Of a DNA stretch of 64,000 bases, positions 52,585 through 62,465 are shown piece after piece. Position 1 is the stretch's first letter. Each line of letters starts with the position of its first letter. Made by a program: the position numbers and the translations under genes. This DNA is from Pontederia crassipes (Eukaryota > Streptophyta > Magnoliopsida > Commelinales > Pontederiaceae): contig CM060193.1 in the NCBI GenBank assembly GCA_030549335.1, positions 61,781,146-61,845,145 on the forward strand, given 5' to 3'. Under the pieces are notes generated by a model that was given only the letters and a program-made list of their open reading frames with translations, was not told where the DNA came from and ran no database searches.

Positions 52585-52856
52585 AAGTTTTTTCCTTAAC
52601 CAACAAGGGTCGGGGTGAAGTGGTAAGCGACTCCTCCTCGCGTAGCAAGGTCTCGAGTTTGAGTTTCGTGAATACAGAAAATTCTTGTTGTGAGCTTCAT
52701 CCGGTAGTAAGGTGATCTTATCGAATTAGTTAGGCTCGATGATGGCTCGACTTTTAACTTGTGGACAGTGTGTTTTTCAGTGTCGCGCGAATCGGATCAT
52801 CGACACTTCTTTTTAAATACCGGGGACTTCTACAAAAAAAAAGTTTTTTTCCTTAA
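52585..52856 (+). mobile_element. tRNA-derived SINE with target duplications
   Basis: The body runs about 52600-52840. Near the 5' end, GGGGTGAAGTGGTAAGCGAC resembles a tRNA-type box A, and GGTCTCGAGTTTGAGT resembles box B, about 30 bp apart, as in Pol III promoters. The 3' end GGGGACTTCTAC runs into an A-tract. The flanks are a near-perfect direct repeat: AAGTTTTTTCCTTAA (52585-52599) and AAGTTTTTTTCCTTAA (52841-52856), differing only in T-run length. This is the signature of LINE-mediated insertion. A young insertion is likely because the duplication is so well preserved. Family name not known to me. Confidence 0.8.
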
Positions 52857-53417
52857 GACATCAAACTCTTGCAAAAAGTTCTGCAATTACTGTGGATGCT
52901 TTTATATTTATTTTTTTATTATAGTGAACACCTAAAAACGCACAAAATAAAAAACAACTCATGGGTTAATCCATCTTGATCAAATTAATAACACAATAAC
53001 AAAAAAATGTTATATTCTCAAACTACTTGTGATATATTTAATAAATATACTTGGTTATATTCTTGGGCCTTTCTCACTATGTAAAATGAATTATTATCTT
53101 AAAAGTTTTTTTTTCAATAAAAGTAGTCTTTTCTTAAACTTATTTTCAAATGAAATAAAACAAGTATTATAGAACTAAAGAAAGTGGGATTTCTTTTTTG
53201 CATTATAATCATATTTTGAACAATTAAAATTTCCATTCGAATTTTTCACTGTTAACTAGATACCGGAGGGGATGTTCAACCAATCAAAATTAACTAACAT
53301 GTCCAACTCCCACGCTTGAAAATTGAAATGGTAGGGGTGAGGGAGAGAGGTCAGTAAGGAAAGTCCCCAACCTATTCCACAAGGACAGGAAGTGAGGAAT
53401 GGTTGTTGGTCACCTAA

Positions 53418-53448
<31 letters not shown>

Positions 53449-53760
53449 ATTAAAGGATTGAGATGACTGAGGTAATAAAAATGCGTGGTGGAAGAATAAT
53501 TGGAGGGGTACACATCAACCGAGCAATATCAGGAGTTTTATGATATTGGGCACTAAAAAGATAAAAAAAAGAAAGATAACTCAGCCAAGGAAATCTATAA
53601 TTGAGTGGGAAAATAATTCTGAGCTTATCACAGCAGATGAATATCCATCATAGGAACTAATATAGATATTATTTATGTAATTGAATAATAATATTTCTTT
53701 TAAGGAAAAAATAGATGGGTGATATGAAAATGTATGATTTAGAACAGGAAACACAGAGAT
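52857..53760. other. Intergenic, distal MYB promoter
   Basis: AT-rich, with a CT/CA microsatellite at about 53418-53448. No gene seen. Confidence 0.45.
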
Positions 53761-53807
53761 ATGAATTAAAAGGAGGAGAGAGGAGAGAGAGAGAAGGGGG
53801 TTGGCCT

Positions 53808-53814
53808 ACCTACC
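53808..53814 (+). promoter_or_regulatory. AC element (ACCTACC) in the MYB promoter
   Basis: ACCTACC within GGCCTACCTACCC lies about 150 bp upstream of the TATA box. AC elements are the known binding sites of R2R3-MYB regulators of phenylpropanoid genes, so MYB-dependent or auto-regulation of this gene is plausible. Confidence 0.5.
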
Positions 53815-53957
53815 CAATCCCCCACTCTTCGTAATAACAGCAACAACAACAACTCGTCCTCGTCCCGCACCACCTCCACGAAGCGCACCAACCCGGTCAA
53901 ATGGGCCTTCAAGGGATCGAGTCAATGGGCGCACCACAACCTCCTCCCTCCCATTCG

Positions 53958-53964
53958 TATAAAT
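53958..53964 (+). promoter_or_regulatory. TATA box of the MYB gene
   Basis: TATAAAT about 247 bp before the start codon, followed by a leader rich in CTCTCTCT tracts (about 54005-54110), typical of plant 5' UTRs. This predicts transcription starting near 53990. Confidence 0.6.
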
Positions 53965-54204
53965 CCATCACCCTCTCTCCCTTCCACTCCTTCCGTTCAA
54001 CTCATCTCTCTCTCTCTTTTTCTCCCCTCTCTCTCTCTCGTCACACCGCTTCCTTATCTCTCCTCTTCCCATCCTTCTTCTGTCCCCCTCTCTCTCTCTC
54101 CTCTCTTGTTCCAGAAAAGGAGCAACTGCAAGCCAATTCAGATCACTGGCCAGTTCCTAGTGCTTAGTACTGTTGGCAAAAGGTTTTAAGTTTGGCCGGC
54201 CGAG

Positions 54205-55287
54205 ATGGGCAGGTCGCCGTGCTGCGAGAAGGCTCACACTAACAAGGGCGCATGGACTAAGGAAGAGGACCAGAAACTCATCTCCTACATCAAGGCCCAC
54301 GGCGAAGGCTGCTGGAGGTCACTCCCCAAGGCTGCAGGTCAGCAATCTTCTTTCTTACTCCTGTGTGTGTGTGTGTGAGAGAGAGAGAGATGTAGCTGTT
54401 GTTTACGTCGATACTCATCGTGCAGCTTTTGTTTTGTTTTGATTACTTGTAGGTTTGCTTCGTTGCGGGAAGAGCTGCCGGCTCCGGTGGATAAACTACC
54501 TCCGGCCGGACCTCAAGCGGGGTAACTTCACGGAGGAGGAAGACGAGCTCATCATCAAGCTCCATGGCTTGCTCGGAAACAAGTATGTACATGCCATGCA
54601 AATCAGTTAGATGCATAGAACAAAAGCTGGTCTAAGCTTCGTTCCTAGTTTCTGTGACGCGTAAAAGATTGAGCTTTGGATGTCTTCTTAATCGCATGTG
54701 CCCTGCTGTTTCGACGACGCAGGTGGTCTCTGATAGCCGGACGTTTGCCCGGGAGGACCGACAACGAGATAAAGAACTACTGGAACACGCACATCAAGCG
54801 GAAGCTCCTCAGCCGGGGCGTCGACCCGCAGACCCACCGCCCGATCAACGCCGCCGGACCAGCCGCGCAGCAGCACGGGAGCGCCGCCGTGACCGCGGCG
54901 CATCAGATCAGCGTCGCGGCCGTCGTGAAGCCCGCGACGACGGACTCCTGCGACGAGGCTCCTAGCAGCGGCACCGCCGGCGGAAGCCTGGACGAGGACG
55001 GCGCCCGCGGCCGGTTCCTGGACCTCAACCTCGACCTCACCATCAGCCTCCCTTACGATCGTTCCCCAAAGAACGAGTCGGCCGCCACCTCGCCGGAGCT
55101 GGCGTCGACGTCGTCGTCCGCGGTGAGCGGCGCCGGCGCCTACTCGTCCACGGCGGCCGCCGTGTGCCTGTGCTGCCACCTTGGCTTCCGGCGAGGCGAA
55201 CCTTGTAGCTGCCAAACCATCCAAAGTGCCTCACATGTCTTCAGATTTCTTAGATCGTTGGAAGATGAGCAGCGCATGAACTACTAA
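54205..55287 (+). CDS. MYB4-like: Subgroup-4 R2R3-MYB repressor (MYB4/MYB308-like), 275 aa
   Basis: Exons 54205-54337 (133 bp), 54453-54582 (130 bp) and 54723-55287; the first two lengths and both intron positions are canonical for R2R3-MYB genes. R2 and R3 cover about residues 14-115, beginning [21 protein letters not shown]3 contains the bHLH-interaction pattern (EL, K, L, L, R spaced as in [20 protein letters not shown]). After it come the subgroup-4 C1 motif ([14 protein letters not shown]), an EAR-type repression motif ([12 protein letters not shown]), a zinc-finger-like C-x2-C...C-x-C ([17 protein letters not shown]) and a final FLRSLEDEQ. Subgroup-4 MYBs repress phenylpropanoid and lignin genes such as C4H in the nucleus. 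Coding exon 3 is very GC-rich. An AC element lies in the promoter. Confidence 0.96.
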
Positions 55288-55380
55288 TTACTCCTCTAAT
55301 CCTGCATCAAATCTAATGTACGATAACTTTTGGTAATCTTATTTTGCACCATCAATATATAATATATGAAAATTTTGATC

Positions 55381-55386
55381 AATAAA
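55381..55386 (+). terminator. Poly(A) signal AATAAA of the MYB gene
   Basis: AATAAA 94 bp after the stop codon, preceded by a TTTTGATC-rich tract; a plausible near-upstream element for polyadenylation. Confidence 0.5.
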
Positions 55387-55868
55387 TTTAGACCTCTTTC
55401 TCAATGTCTCGAAGTTCATGCTTACAATCTACTTTTTCATCTACGTAAACCATAAAATTCACTATTCAATTATAAAATCCATTTCATTATCCGGCTCGAC
55501 TTTATTAGAGACTTTCCGTGTTCGAAATTATTATCATCCGACTAATTGAAATTCGGAAAGATACAATAATAATGATTTAATCTTTGTCCGAAGTGATGGA
55601 TCCGAACTTAAACATAAATCTCTTCAAATACATATGTTCAATAGATTAATTATTAGGGTGTAAATCTTCTCTTAGTAAGAGATTATTAGTGTGGAGCGAG
55701 TGTGCAAAGAGCTTTGATGTTTGGGAGGGCATCTGATCTGATGTCTGAGAATGCTTTTTTTAATTTAATTTAATTTTTGTCATGTAGATCAGGATTGCGT
55801 GGGGATCATGTGAGGTGTTCTTTGGGGGTAGGTAACCTGTTGATCAACTAATTAATAAAACAAAAGTG

Positions 55869-55869
<1 letters not shown>
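55387..55869. other. Intergenic, no gene seen
   Basis: 3' flank of the MYB gene. CGACTAATTGAAATTCGGAA at about 55538 is similar to CGACTAATTTGAAATTGAAA at about 63019, hinting at a shared old repeat. Confidence 0.4.

Positions 55870-55905
<36 letters not shown>
55870..55905. repeat. Run of 36 G
   Basis: Uninterrupted poly-G immediately before the left breakpoint of the 1805-bp duplication. Such a tract can fold as G-quadruplex and is hard to sequence and assemble. Confidence 0.95.
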
Positions 55906-55906
<1 letters not shown>

Positions 55907-56279
55907 TTAGAGATTGGAGAGAGTAAAGTAACTCAAATTGGAGGGGTTTCAGGGGTTTGTCATGTGCTTTGTTGGTTGGGTGATGGTTGGTGGGCTAGTT
56001 ATATTCTTATAGTTAATCAGTGGTAGCTCACTTAGTTTGCACCATGAAAATATTATCAACCACTTAGGTCTCCTTTTGACAATTCTAAAATACAAAATGG
56101 ATTTGATAATCGATTCCTTAATTAATAGTTAAGCATGTCTCGAGTTCGAATCCATTATAACAAGTATTAAATGTAGAATAAGCATTATAGGTCGGTGAAA
56201 ATTATAGGTCTCGAGTTCGAAATATACATAATATTTTTTCAAATCTCGTCTATTATGATCAAGCATACAACTCTGGATG

Positions 56280-56470
56280 ACAACAACAACAACAAAGCCT
56301 TATCCCACTAGGTGGGGTCGGCTACATGGATCATACGACGCCATTCCGCTTTATTAGTAACCAAGCCTTTCGGTATATTATTCACCAATAGATCTTGCCC
56401 TATTAGTTCGCCAAGTGTCCGCCTTGGCCTCCCTCTCCCTCTTTTAATCGGACTCCAGATTATTTGATCT
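56280..56470 (-). mobile_element. RTE-type LINE 3' end (copy-1 side)
   Basis: On the minus strand the frame reads KRGRGRPRRTLGELIGQDLL, then VNNIPKGLVTNKAEWRRMIH and VADPT followed by a stop and a (TTG)n tail. This is the C-terminus of an RTE-clade LINE reverse-transcriptase protein. It is 5' truncated, as most LINE copies are. Confidence 0.82.
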
Positions 56471-57344
56471 GGATGACATAACTATAAATTAGTCAGATCA
56501 TGTGGTGGCAATAAAAAAATTCAGAATACTATACTTGGGGCAACATCCGATTGGAGATCATATAAAAATTAACCTTCAAAAATATCAATCATCTTAAAAT
56601 TGAATTAGTTAGGGCACCAAGAATTTCTAAATATAGGAAGGGGAAGAAAAATGATTGATGCAGGAGCTGTTCTTATGGTTGGTGGCCTTGCGCTTTTAGG
56701 ATTCCTGTCCATTAATGGCCATATGTTGGATCAAACTATTAGGAAGGAATCGTCGGATGCCTAGATGTGGGTCAATCCACCGGCTTGGATGTTTGTTTTA
56801 TGCAACATGATGGCTCCATGATAATTGATATGGACTCATTAATTATCCCTAAAACGTTGGATCCACCGTAATGCACAACGATCTCGTGGATCATAATTTA
56901 TCTATGTAAGTTGTACATGGATCATTCATTATCTTTGTCACATGCATGCATGCATGCATGCATGCGACGAATGCGACTACAACTGTATGCATCGTGTTGA
57001 TGAATGATTAATGTATCCAAACACTATTATGTTATTCGGATTTAATGTCATAATCTTAATTATTTGGTATGGGTTAATGACCCAGAGAGAATCTTTGATA
57101 TTAAGATTTTTTTTTTCGATAGACTTCATAAAAGATAAAATTGTGTAAAGAAATATTTGTTTAGGGAATAAGGACTTTGTGGGACAAAATTAACTAATAT
57201 ATATGAATATTGATACGATTTCAAATAAGTATGGTCCATATATATGGACTAAATTTTTCTCCACATAATCATATATGGGGACATATGTACAATTCAGTAT
57301 AAGTTCAAGTTTCAACTATCTATATATATTAAACCATGTCAAGG

Positions 57345-57460
57345 TAGTATCATCATACGTTTATTAATCATCATTCAATTTATGATAAACGATGAATTTA
57401 TCAATTGATCAATTTTTTTATCCATCGTTATGGTGATTAATAGATGTGTGATGGTGCTAC
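57345..57460. mobile_element. Foldback MITE, 116 bp
   Basis: GTAGTATCATCATACG at the left and the inverse of TGTGATGGTGCTAC at the right pair imperfectly, and the similarity extends inward (TTATTAATCATCAT against ATGGTGATTAATAG). Almost the whole element is one imperfect hairpin. A diverged relative lies at 36838-36975. Confidence 0.65.
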
Positions 57461-57631
57461 TTTTTAAAAAAAGATAACACAAATATTTTTTCCCTATATA
57501 TATGATTAGTAATTAGGATTGTTCCATGCGATAATACAATGTAAAGCAAATATGAAAAAATGGATTTTGTAAGCATAGTCAAATATTTAGTTCCCAGGTC
57601 GATCAGCTGCACCCAAATTATGTAGTGAAAG

Positions 57632-57712
57632 CACTATTAGAAAAACGCTGATTACCGACGATTTTTTAGTCGGAATCGATCCGTCGGAAAAACTCTCGTC
57701 GCAAATCGATTT
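57632..57712 (+). mobile_element. Truncated CACTA left end (81 bp)
   Basis: CACTATTAGAAAAACGCTGA and the following bases match the first 81 bp of the full element at 59437, then stop at the junction with copy 2 of the duplication. Confidence 0.9.
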
Positions 57713-58084
57713 CAGAGATTGGAGAGAGTAAAGTAACTCAAATTGGAGGGGTTTCAGGGGTTTGTCATGTGCTTTGTTGGTTGGGTGATGGTTGGTGGGC
57801 TAGTTATATTCTTATAGTTAATCAGTGGTAGCTCACTTAGTTTGCACCATGAAAATATTATCAACCACTTAGGTCTCCTTTTGACAATTCTAAAATACAA
57901 AATGGATTTGATAATCGATTCCTTAATTAATAGTTAAGCATGTCTCGAGTTCGAATCCATTATAACAAGTATTAAATGTAGAATAAGCATTATAGGTCGG
58001 TGAAAATTATAGGTCTCGAGTTCGAAATATACATAATATTTTTTCAAATCTCGTCTATTATGATCAAGCATACAACTCTGGATG

Positions 58085-58275
58085 ACAACAACAACAACAA
58101 AGCCTTATCCCACTAGGTGGGGTCGGCTACATGGATCATACGACGCCATTCCGCTTTATTAGTAACCAAGCCTTTCGGTATATTATTCACCAATAGATCT
58201 TGCCCTATTAGTTCGCCAAGTGTCCGCCTTGGCCTCCCTCTCCCTCTTTTAATCGGACTCCAGATTATTTGATCT
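58085..58275 (-). mobile_element. RTE-type LINE 3' end (copy-2 side)
   Basis: Duplicate of 56280-56470, shifted by 1805 bp. Confidence 0.82.
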
Positions 58276-59149
58276 GGATGACATAACTATAAATTAGTCA
58301 GATCATGTGGTGGCAATAAAAAAATTCAGAATACTATACTTGGGGCAACATCCGATTGGAGATCATATAAAAATTAACCTTCAAAAATATCAATCATCTT
58401 AAAATTGAATTAGTTAGGGCACCAAGAATTTCTAAATATAGGAAGGGGAAGAAAAATGATTGATGCAGGAGCTGTTCTTATGGTTGGTGGCCTTGCGCTT
58501 TTAGGATTCCTGTCCATTAATGGCCATATGTTGGATCAAACTATTAGGAAGGAATCGTCGGATGCCTAGATGTGGGTCAATCCACCGGCTTGGATGTTTG
58601 TTTTATGCAACATGATGGCTCCATGATAATTGATATGGACTCATTAATTATCCCTAAAACGTTGGATCCACCGTAATGCACAACGATCTCGTGGATCATA
58701 ATTTATCTATGTAAGTTGTACATGGATCATTCATTATCTTTGTCACATGCATGCATGCATGCATGCATGCGACGAATGCGACTACAACTGTATGCATCGT
58801 GTTGATGAATGATTAATGTATCCAAACACTATTATGTTATTCGGATTTAATGTCATAATCTTAATTATTTGGTATGGGTTAATGACCCAGAGAGAATCTT
58901 TGATATTAAGATTTTTTTTTTCGATAGACTTCATAAAAGATAAAATTGTGTAAAGAAATATTTGTTTAGGGAATAAGGACTTTGTGGGACAAAATTAACT
59001 AATATATATGAATATTGATACGATTTCAAATAAGTATGGTCCATATATATGGACTAAATTTTTCTCCACATAATCATATATGGGGACATATGTACAATTC
59101 AGTATAAGTTCAAGTTTCAACTATCTATATATATTAAACCATGTCAAGG

Positions 59150-59265
59150 TAGTATCATCATACGTTTATTAATCATCATTCAATTTATGATAAACGATGA
59201 ATTTATCAATTGATCAATTTTTTTATCCATCGTTATGGTGATTAATAGATGTGTGATGGTGCTAC
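59150..59265. mobile_element. Foldback MITE, duplicate copy
   Basis: Duplicate of 57345-57460, shifted by 1805 bp. Confidence 0.65.
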
Positions 59266-59436
59266 TTTTTAAAAAAAGATAACACAAATATTTTTTCCCT
59301 ATATATATGATTAGTAATTAGGATTGTTCCATGCGATAATACAATGTAAAGCAAATATGAAAAAATGGATTTTGTAAGCATAGTCAAATATTTAGTTCCC
59401 AGGTCGATCAGCTGCACCCAAATTATGTAGTGAAAG

Positions 59437-60900
59437 CACTATTAGAAAAACGCTGATTACCGACGATTTTTTAGTCGGAATCGATCCGTCGGAAAAACTC
59501 TCGTCGCAAATCGATTTGCGACGGTTGAAAAAAATTCGTCGAAAATATCGACGGTTCTGACCGTCGGAACAGTCCCCGACCGTTCGACCTCTCCCGCGCC
59601 GGATGCCGGCGACCCTCTCCCGCGCCGGACGCCGGCGACCCTCCCGCGTCGGCGACCCTCTCCCGCGCCGGCGTCTCTCTCTCTCTCTTTCTCTCTCCGG
59701 CTCTGCGCCGACGTCTCTCTCTCTCTCTTTCTCTCTCCGGCCAGGCGGCCGGATCTGAACGCTCGGCGGCCGATCCGGTCGCTGGAGGCCGGATCCGGCC
59801 GCCTGGCGGCCGATCGGCCGCTGGAGGCCGGATCCGGCCGCCTGGCTGCCGATCGGCCGCTGGAGGCCGGATCCGAACGGCCACGGCCGGATCTGGCCGC
59901 CAGCGGCGAGATCCGGCCCGGCCTCTGGCCGGAGAGAGAAAGAGAGAGAGAGACGCCGGCGCAGAGTTGGAGAGAGAAAGAGAGAGAGAGACGTCGGCGC
60001 GGGAGAGGGTCGCCGGCGCGGGAGGGTCGCCGACGTCCGGCGCGGGAGAGGGTGCTCACGGCCGGGAGAGAGAGAGGAGAGGAGGGAGAGAGAGAGGAGT
60101 GGAGGGAGGAGGGAGAGAGAGAAGAGGGAGGAGGAGGAATATAAAGGGAAAAAGTGGAAAGAAAGCGAGAAAAGGAAAAAAAAGCGGGATAACGAAATTT
60201 TAATTACCGACGGTTTCGGCCTACGAAAACGTAAATATTAACTATTTTTATAATTACCGACGGTTGTGACCGTCGAAAATATATTTAGTTATATATAATG
60301 TTTATTTTTTATTTTACTGACGGTTTGAACCGTCGGTAATCGTCACCATTACCGACGGTTTGGGCCGTCGCTAGTTACATTAATAAAATATTCTTTATAT
60401 GATATTATTATACATTTACCGACGGTTACGACCTTCGAAAATTGCGGTGGATTTTGCGACGGATGGATATCCGTTGAAAATATCGACGTTCCTAATCGTT
60501 GAAAAATTTAATAATAATATAATACATTTCATAATTTATTTTTTTATTTTCGACGGTCGTGACCGTCAAAAAATCCGTCGGAAAATTTTAATAATAATAT
60601 AAAAAAAATACATAATTTAATTTTTTCATTTCCGAAGGTCATAACCGTCGGAAAAGTCATCGGAAATTACGACGGATGGATATCAGTCAGAAATATCGAC
60701 GTTCCTAATCGTCGAAAAATTAAATAATAATATAAATTATTTCCGACGGTCATAACCGTCGAAAAATCCGTCGAAAACGGAACCGTCAAAAAATCCGTCG
60801 GAAACGGAACCGTCGAAAAATCCGTCGCAACGTCGCAAATTGCGACGGATTTAGAACCGTCGGAAATTATCCGTCGGAAAATCGCGATTTTCTTGTAGTG
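59437..60900 (+). mobile_element. Non-autonomous CACTA element, 1464 bp, AAG target duplication
   Basis: Starts CACTATTAGAAAAACG and ends CGATTTTCTTGTAGTG, the CACTA terminal inverted repeats. AAG flanks both sides (59434-59436 and 60901-60903), the expected 3-bp target duplication. Subterminal regions are packed with CCGACGG/CCGTCGG motifs, often arranged as short palindromes such as CCGACGGTTGTGACCGTCG, which in this superfamily are transposase-binding repeats. The centre (about 59580-60060) is GC-rich and folds on itself. No transposase is encoded; the Arg/Pro/Ser-rich open frames (59457-60059 on the minus strand) come from the repeats. It needs a transposase supplied in trans. Confidence 0.9.
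59597..60060. repeat. Long inverted repeat inside the CACTA element
   Basis: The left arm (about 59597-59745: CCGCGCCGG, GGCGACCCTC, two TCTCTCTCTTTCTCTCTCCGG blocks) is the inverse of the right arm (about 59925-60060: CCGGAGAGAGAAAGAGAGAG blocks, then GGGTCGCCGGCGCGGGAG). The loop holds three or so repeats of GGCCGGATCCGGCCGCCTGG. A transcript would form a hairpin of well over 100 bp. Confidence 0.75.
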
Positions 60901-60903
60901 AAG

Positions 60904-62417
60904 TGTGATGCCCAAATTATTAAGAAACAAAATAATAATATTGTCTATTATTATAATTATAAAATAAGAGATGAGAAGAGTATTGAATTTATTATAATCC
61001 AGAAATTAAAAGATAATTATTGCAATATTTATAAATAAAGGCATGCGAAGGAAGGAAAATATGAGTTTGAAAAAGTTGGATGGCATTCGAATTTAAATTA
61101 GTCAAAAGTTGTGTGTAGGACTCCATATATTAGAATTAAACATAATATTCTAATCAAGGATTAACTAGAATTCACCTTCCATAAGTAGATCCGAGTGCCC
61201 TATGTCTTATATATGTATCCCTTCCCTACAGGCCTTCTCTACTACACAACAACATCCTCTAGAGATCTCTTCCCCTCTCTCATGCATGATCCTTATATAT
61301 ATAGATCTATATTTTTCTATCTTAAATATAGTATTGCATATATGTATGCTATTCATGCATAGAATGAGAACAGTGCAGAACCCACCTTAGGTTTGCAGTG
61401 AAGTGAATATAGACATGGATATTGAATAGAGAAGAATAGTTAATAATAATAAGAGAACAGTGTAAGTGTACAAATATGATTGTGTAATTCACCGGCCATT
61501 ATATATTATTTATAATTCACTTTAGCGAATATTGGATGTAATCATACAAGCTTCTTTATCTCCTGTAAACATAAGTGTTAATTGACTAAAGTTATAAAAA
61601 GAAATAGTGCATGTTCCTAAACGAGTGTTCAAGATCTATGTTTTAAGACGTCACACGAATAAAATATAGCTTAAAATATCTCATAAAACATAATCACATA
61701 TATAAAGACTTTTGTTTTGGTCTTTGATAATCAAATAATCATTTATTACTTTCTAAGAGTGTTTACAATTGAGTTGGAATCGAGCCGATCTGAATCTGAC
61801 CAATTCAACCTTCAAAATAAGCTCAAAGTAAATTTTCTTACTTTTTTGTATTATTTAATATTTATTTAAATCGCAACATCAATTTGTATATGTAAATATT
61901 ATTTAAATATTTATAATATTTTATGTTAACATTTTTAAGAAAAACATAAAAAAAAGATTGAAACTTCAAATCGAGTTGAGTCGCGTCCCCAACTCTAACC
62001 ACCATTAAGGTCATGATCCGATCGGATCTCATTAGGTTCATCTATTGGGTCCAACCCGGTGGCACTTTTATTATTTTTGTTTATGTACAGGATAAATACT
62101 TGGGCTATTGAATCCGGATAAAAATATTTTTATTTAACTCTTAATAAGTTCAATAATAATAAGTTGTATCATTATATACTATTGAGTAAAACATAAGTGT
62201 ATTTACAATTAGATGTGTGCACTATGGTTAAACTTATGGTTGCACTTGCACATTACTTTTACTTTGTACTATTCTAGCCAAGTTGTTAAATTAATTTGGA
62301 ATTATAATACATTATCTTACAAATTTTATTGCAGTTCCTATCCGTCGAATAATCACACGATAAAAAAGTAACATTTTACATCAATTATCCACTTTTTTTC
62401 ACCAATTGGTATTCAAG

Positions 62418-62465
<48 letters not shown>

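Larger units (their letters stand above)
55909..57713 (+). repeat. 1805-bp direct tandem duplication, copy 1
   Basis: Begins AGAGATTGGAGAGAGTAAAG and carries a LINE tail, a (CATG)n tract, a foldback MITE and the first 81 bp of a CACTA element. Copy 2 starts at 57714 with the same sequence. Landmarks (for example CACTATTAG at 57632 and 59437) are exactly 1805 bp apart and I saw no differences in the lines compared. Either a very recent duplication or an assembly artefact next to the poly-G run. Confidence 0.92.
57714..59518 (+). repeat. 1805-bp direct tandem duplication, copy 2
   Basis: Same sequence as 55909-57713, but at its right end it continues into the complete CACTA element rather than being cut. 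The junction reads ATCGATTTC then AGAGATTGG; the two parent flanks share GATT, so joining by short homology with two extra bases is possible. Confidence 0.92.

Noticed and set aside
54688-55224. 178-residue minus-strand frame over the MYB third exon
   Set aside because: Shadow of the MYB coding sequence.
7429-55287. Phenylpropanoid biosynthetic gene cluster (dirigent pair plus MYB)
   Set aside because: About 40 kb and at least two unrelated genes separate them, and no biosynthetic enzyme gene is present.
55870-55905. Poly-G run as an assembly gap filler
   Set aside because: Cannot be decided from sequence; it was kept as a repeat and the concern is stated in the duplication finding.
56140-56225. 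Second SINE suggested by TCTCGAGTTCGAA box-B-like phrases
   Set aside because: No box A partner at the right distance, no tail and no flanking duplication.
59457-60059. 200-residue Arg/Ser/Pro-rich minus-strand frame
   Set aside because: Lies in the hairpin repeats of the CACTA element; not a transposase.
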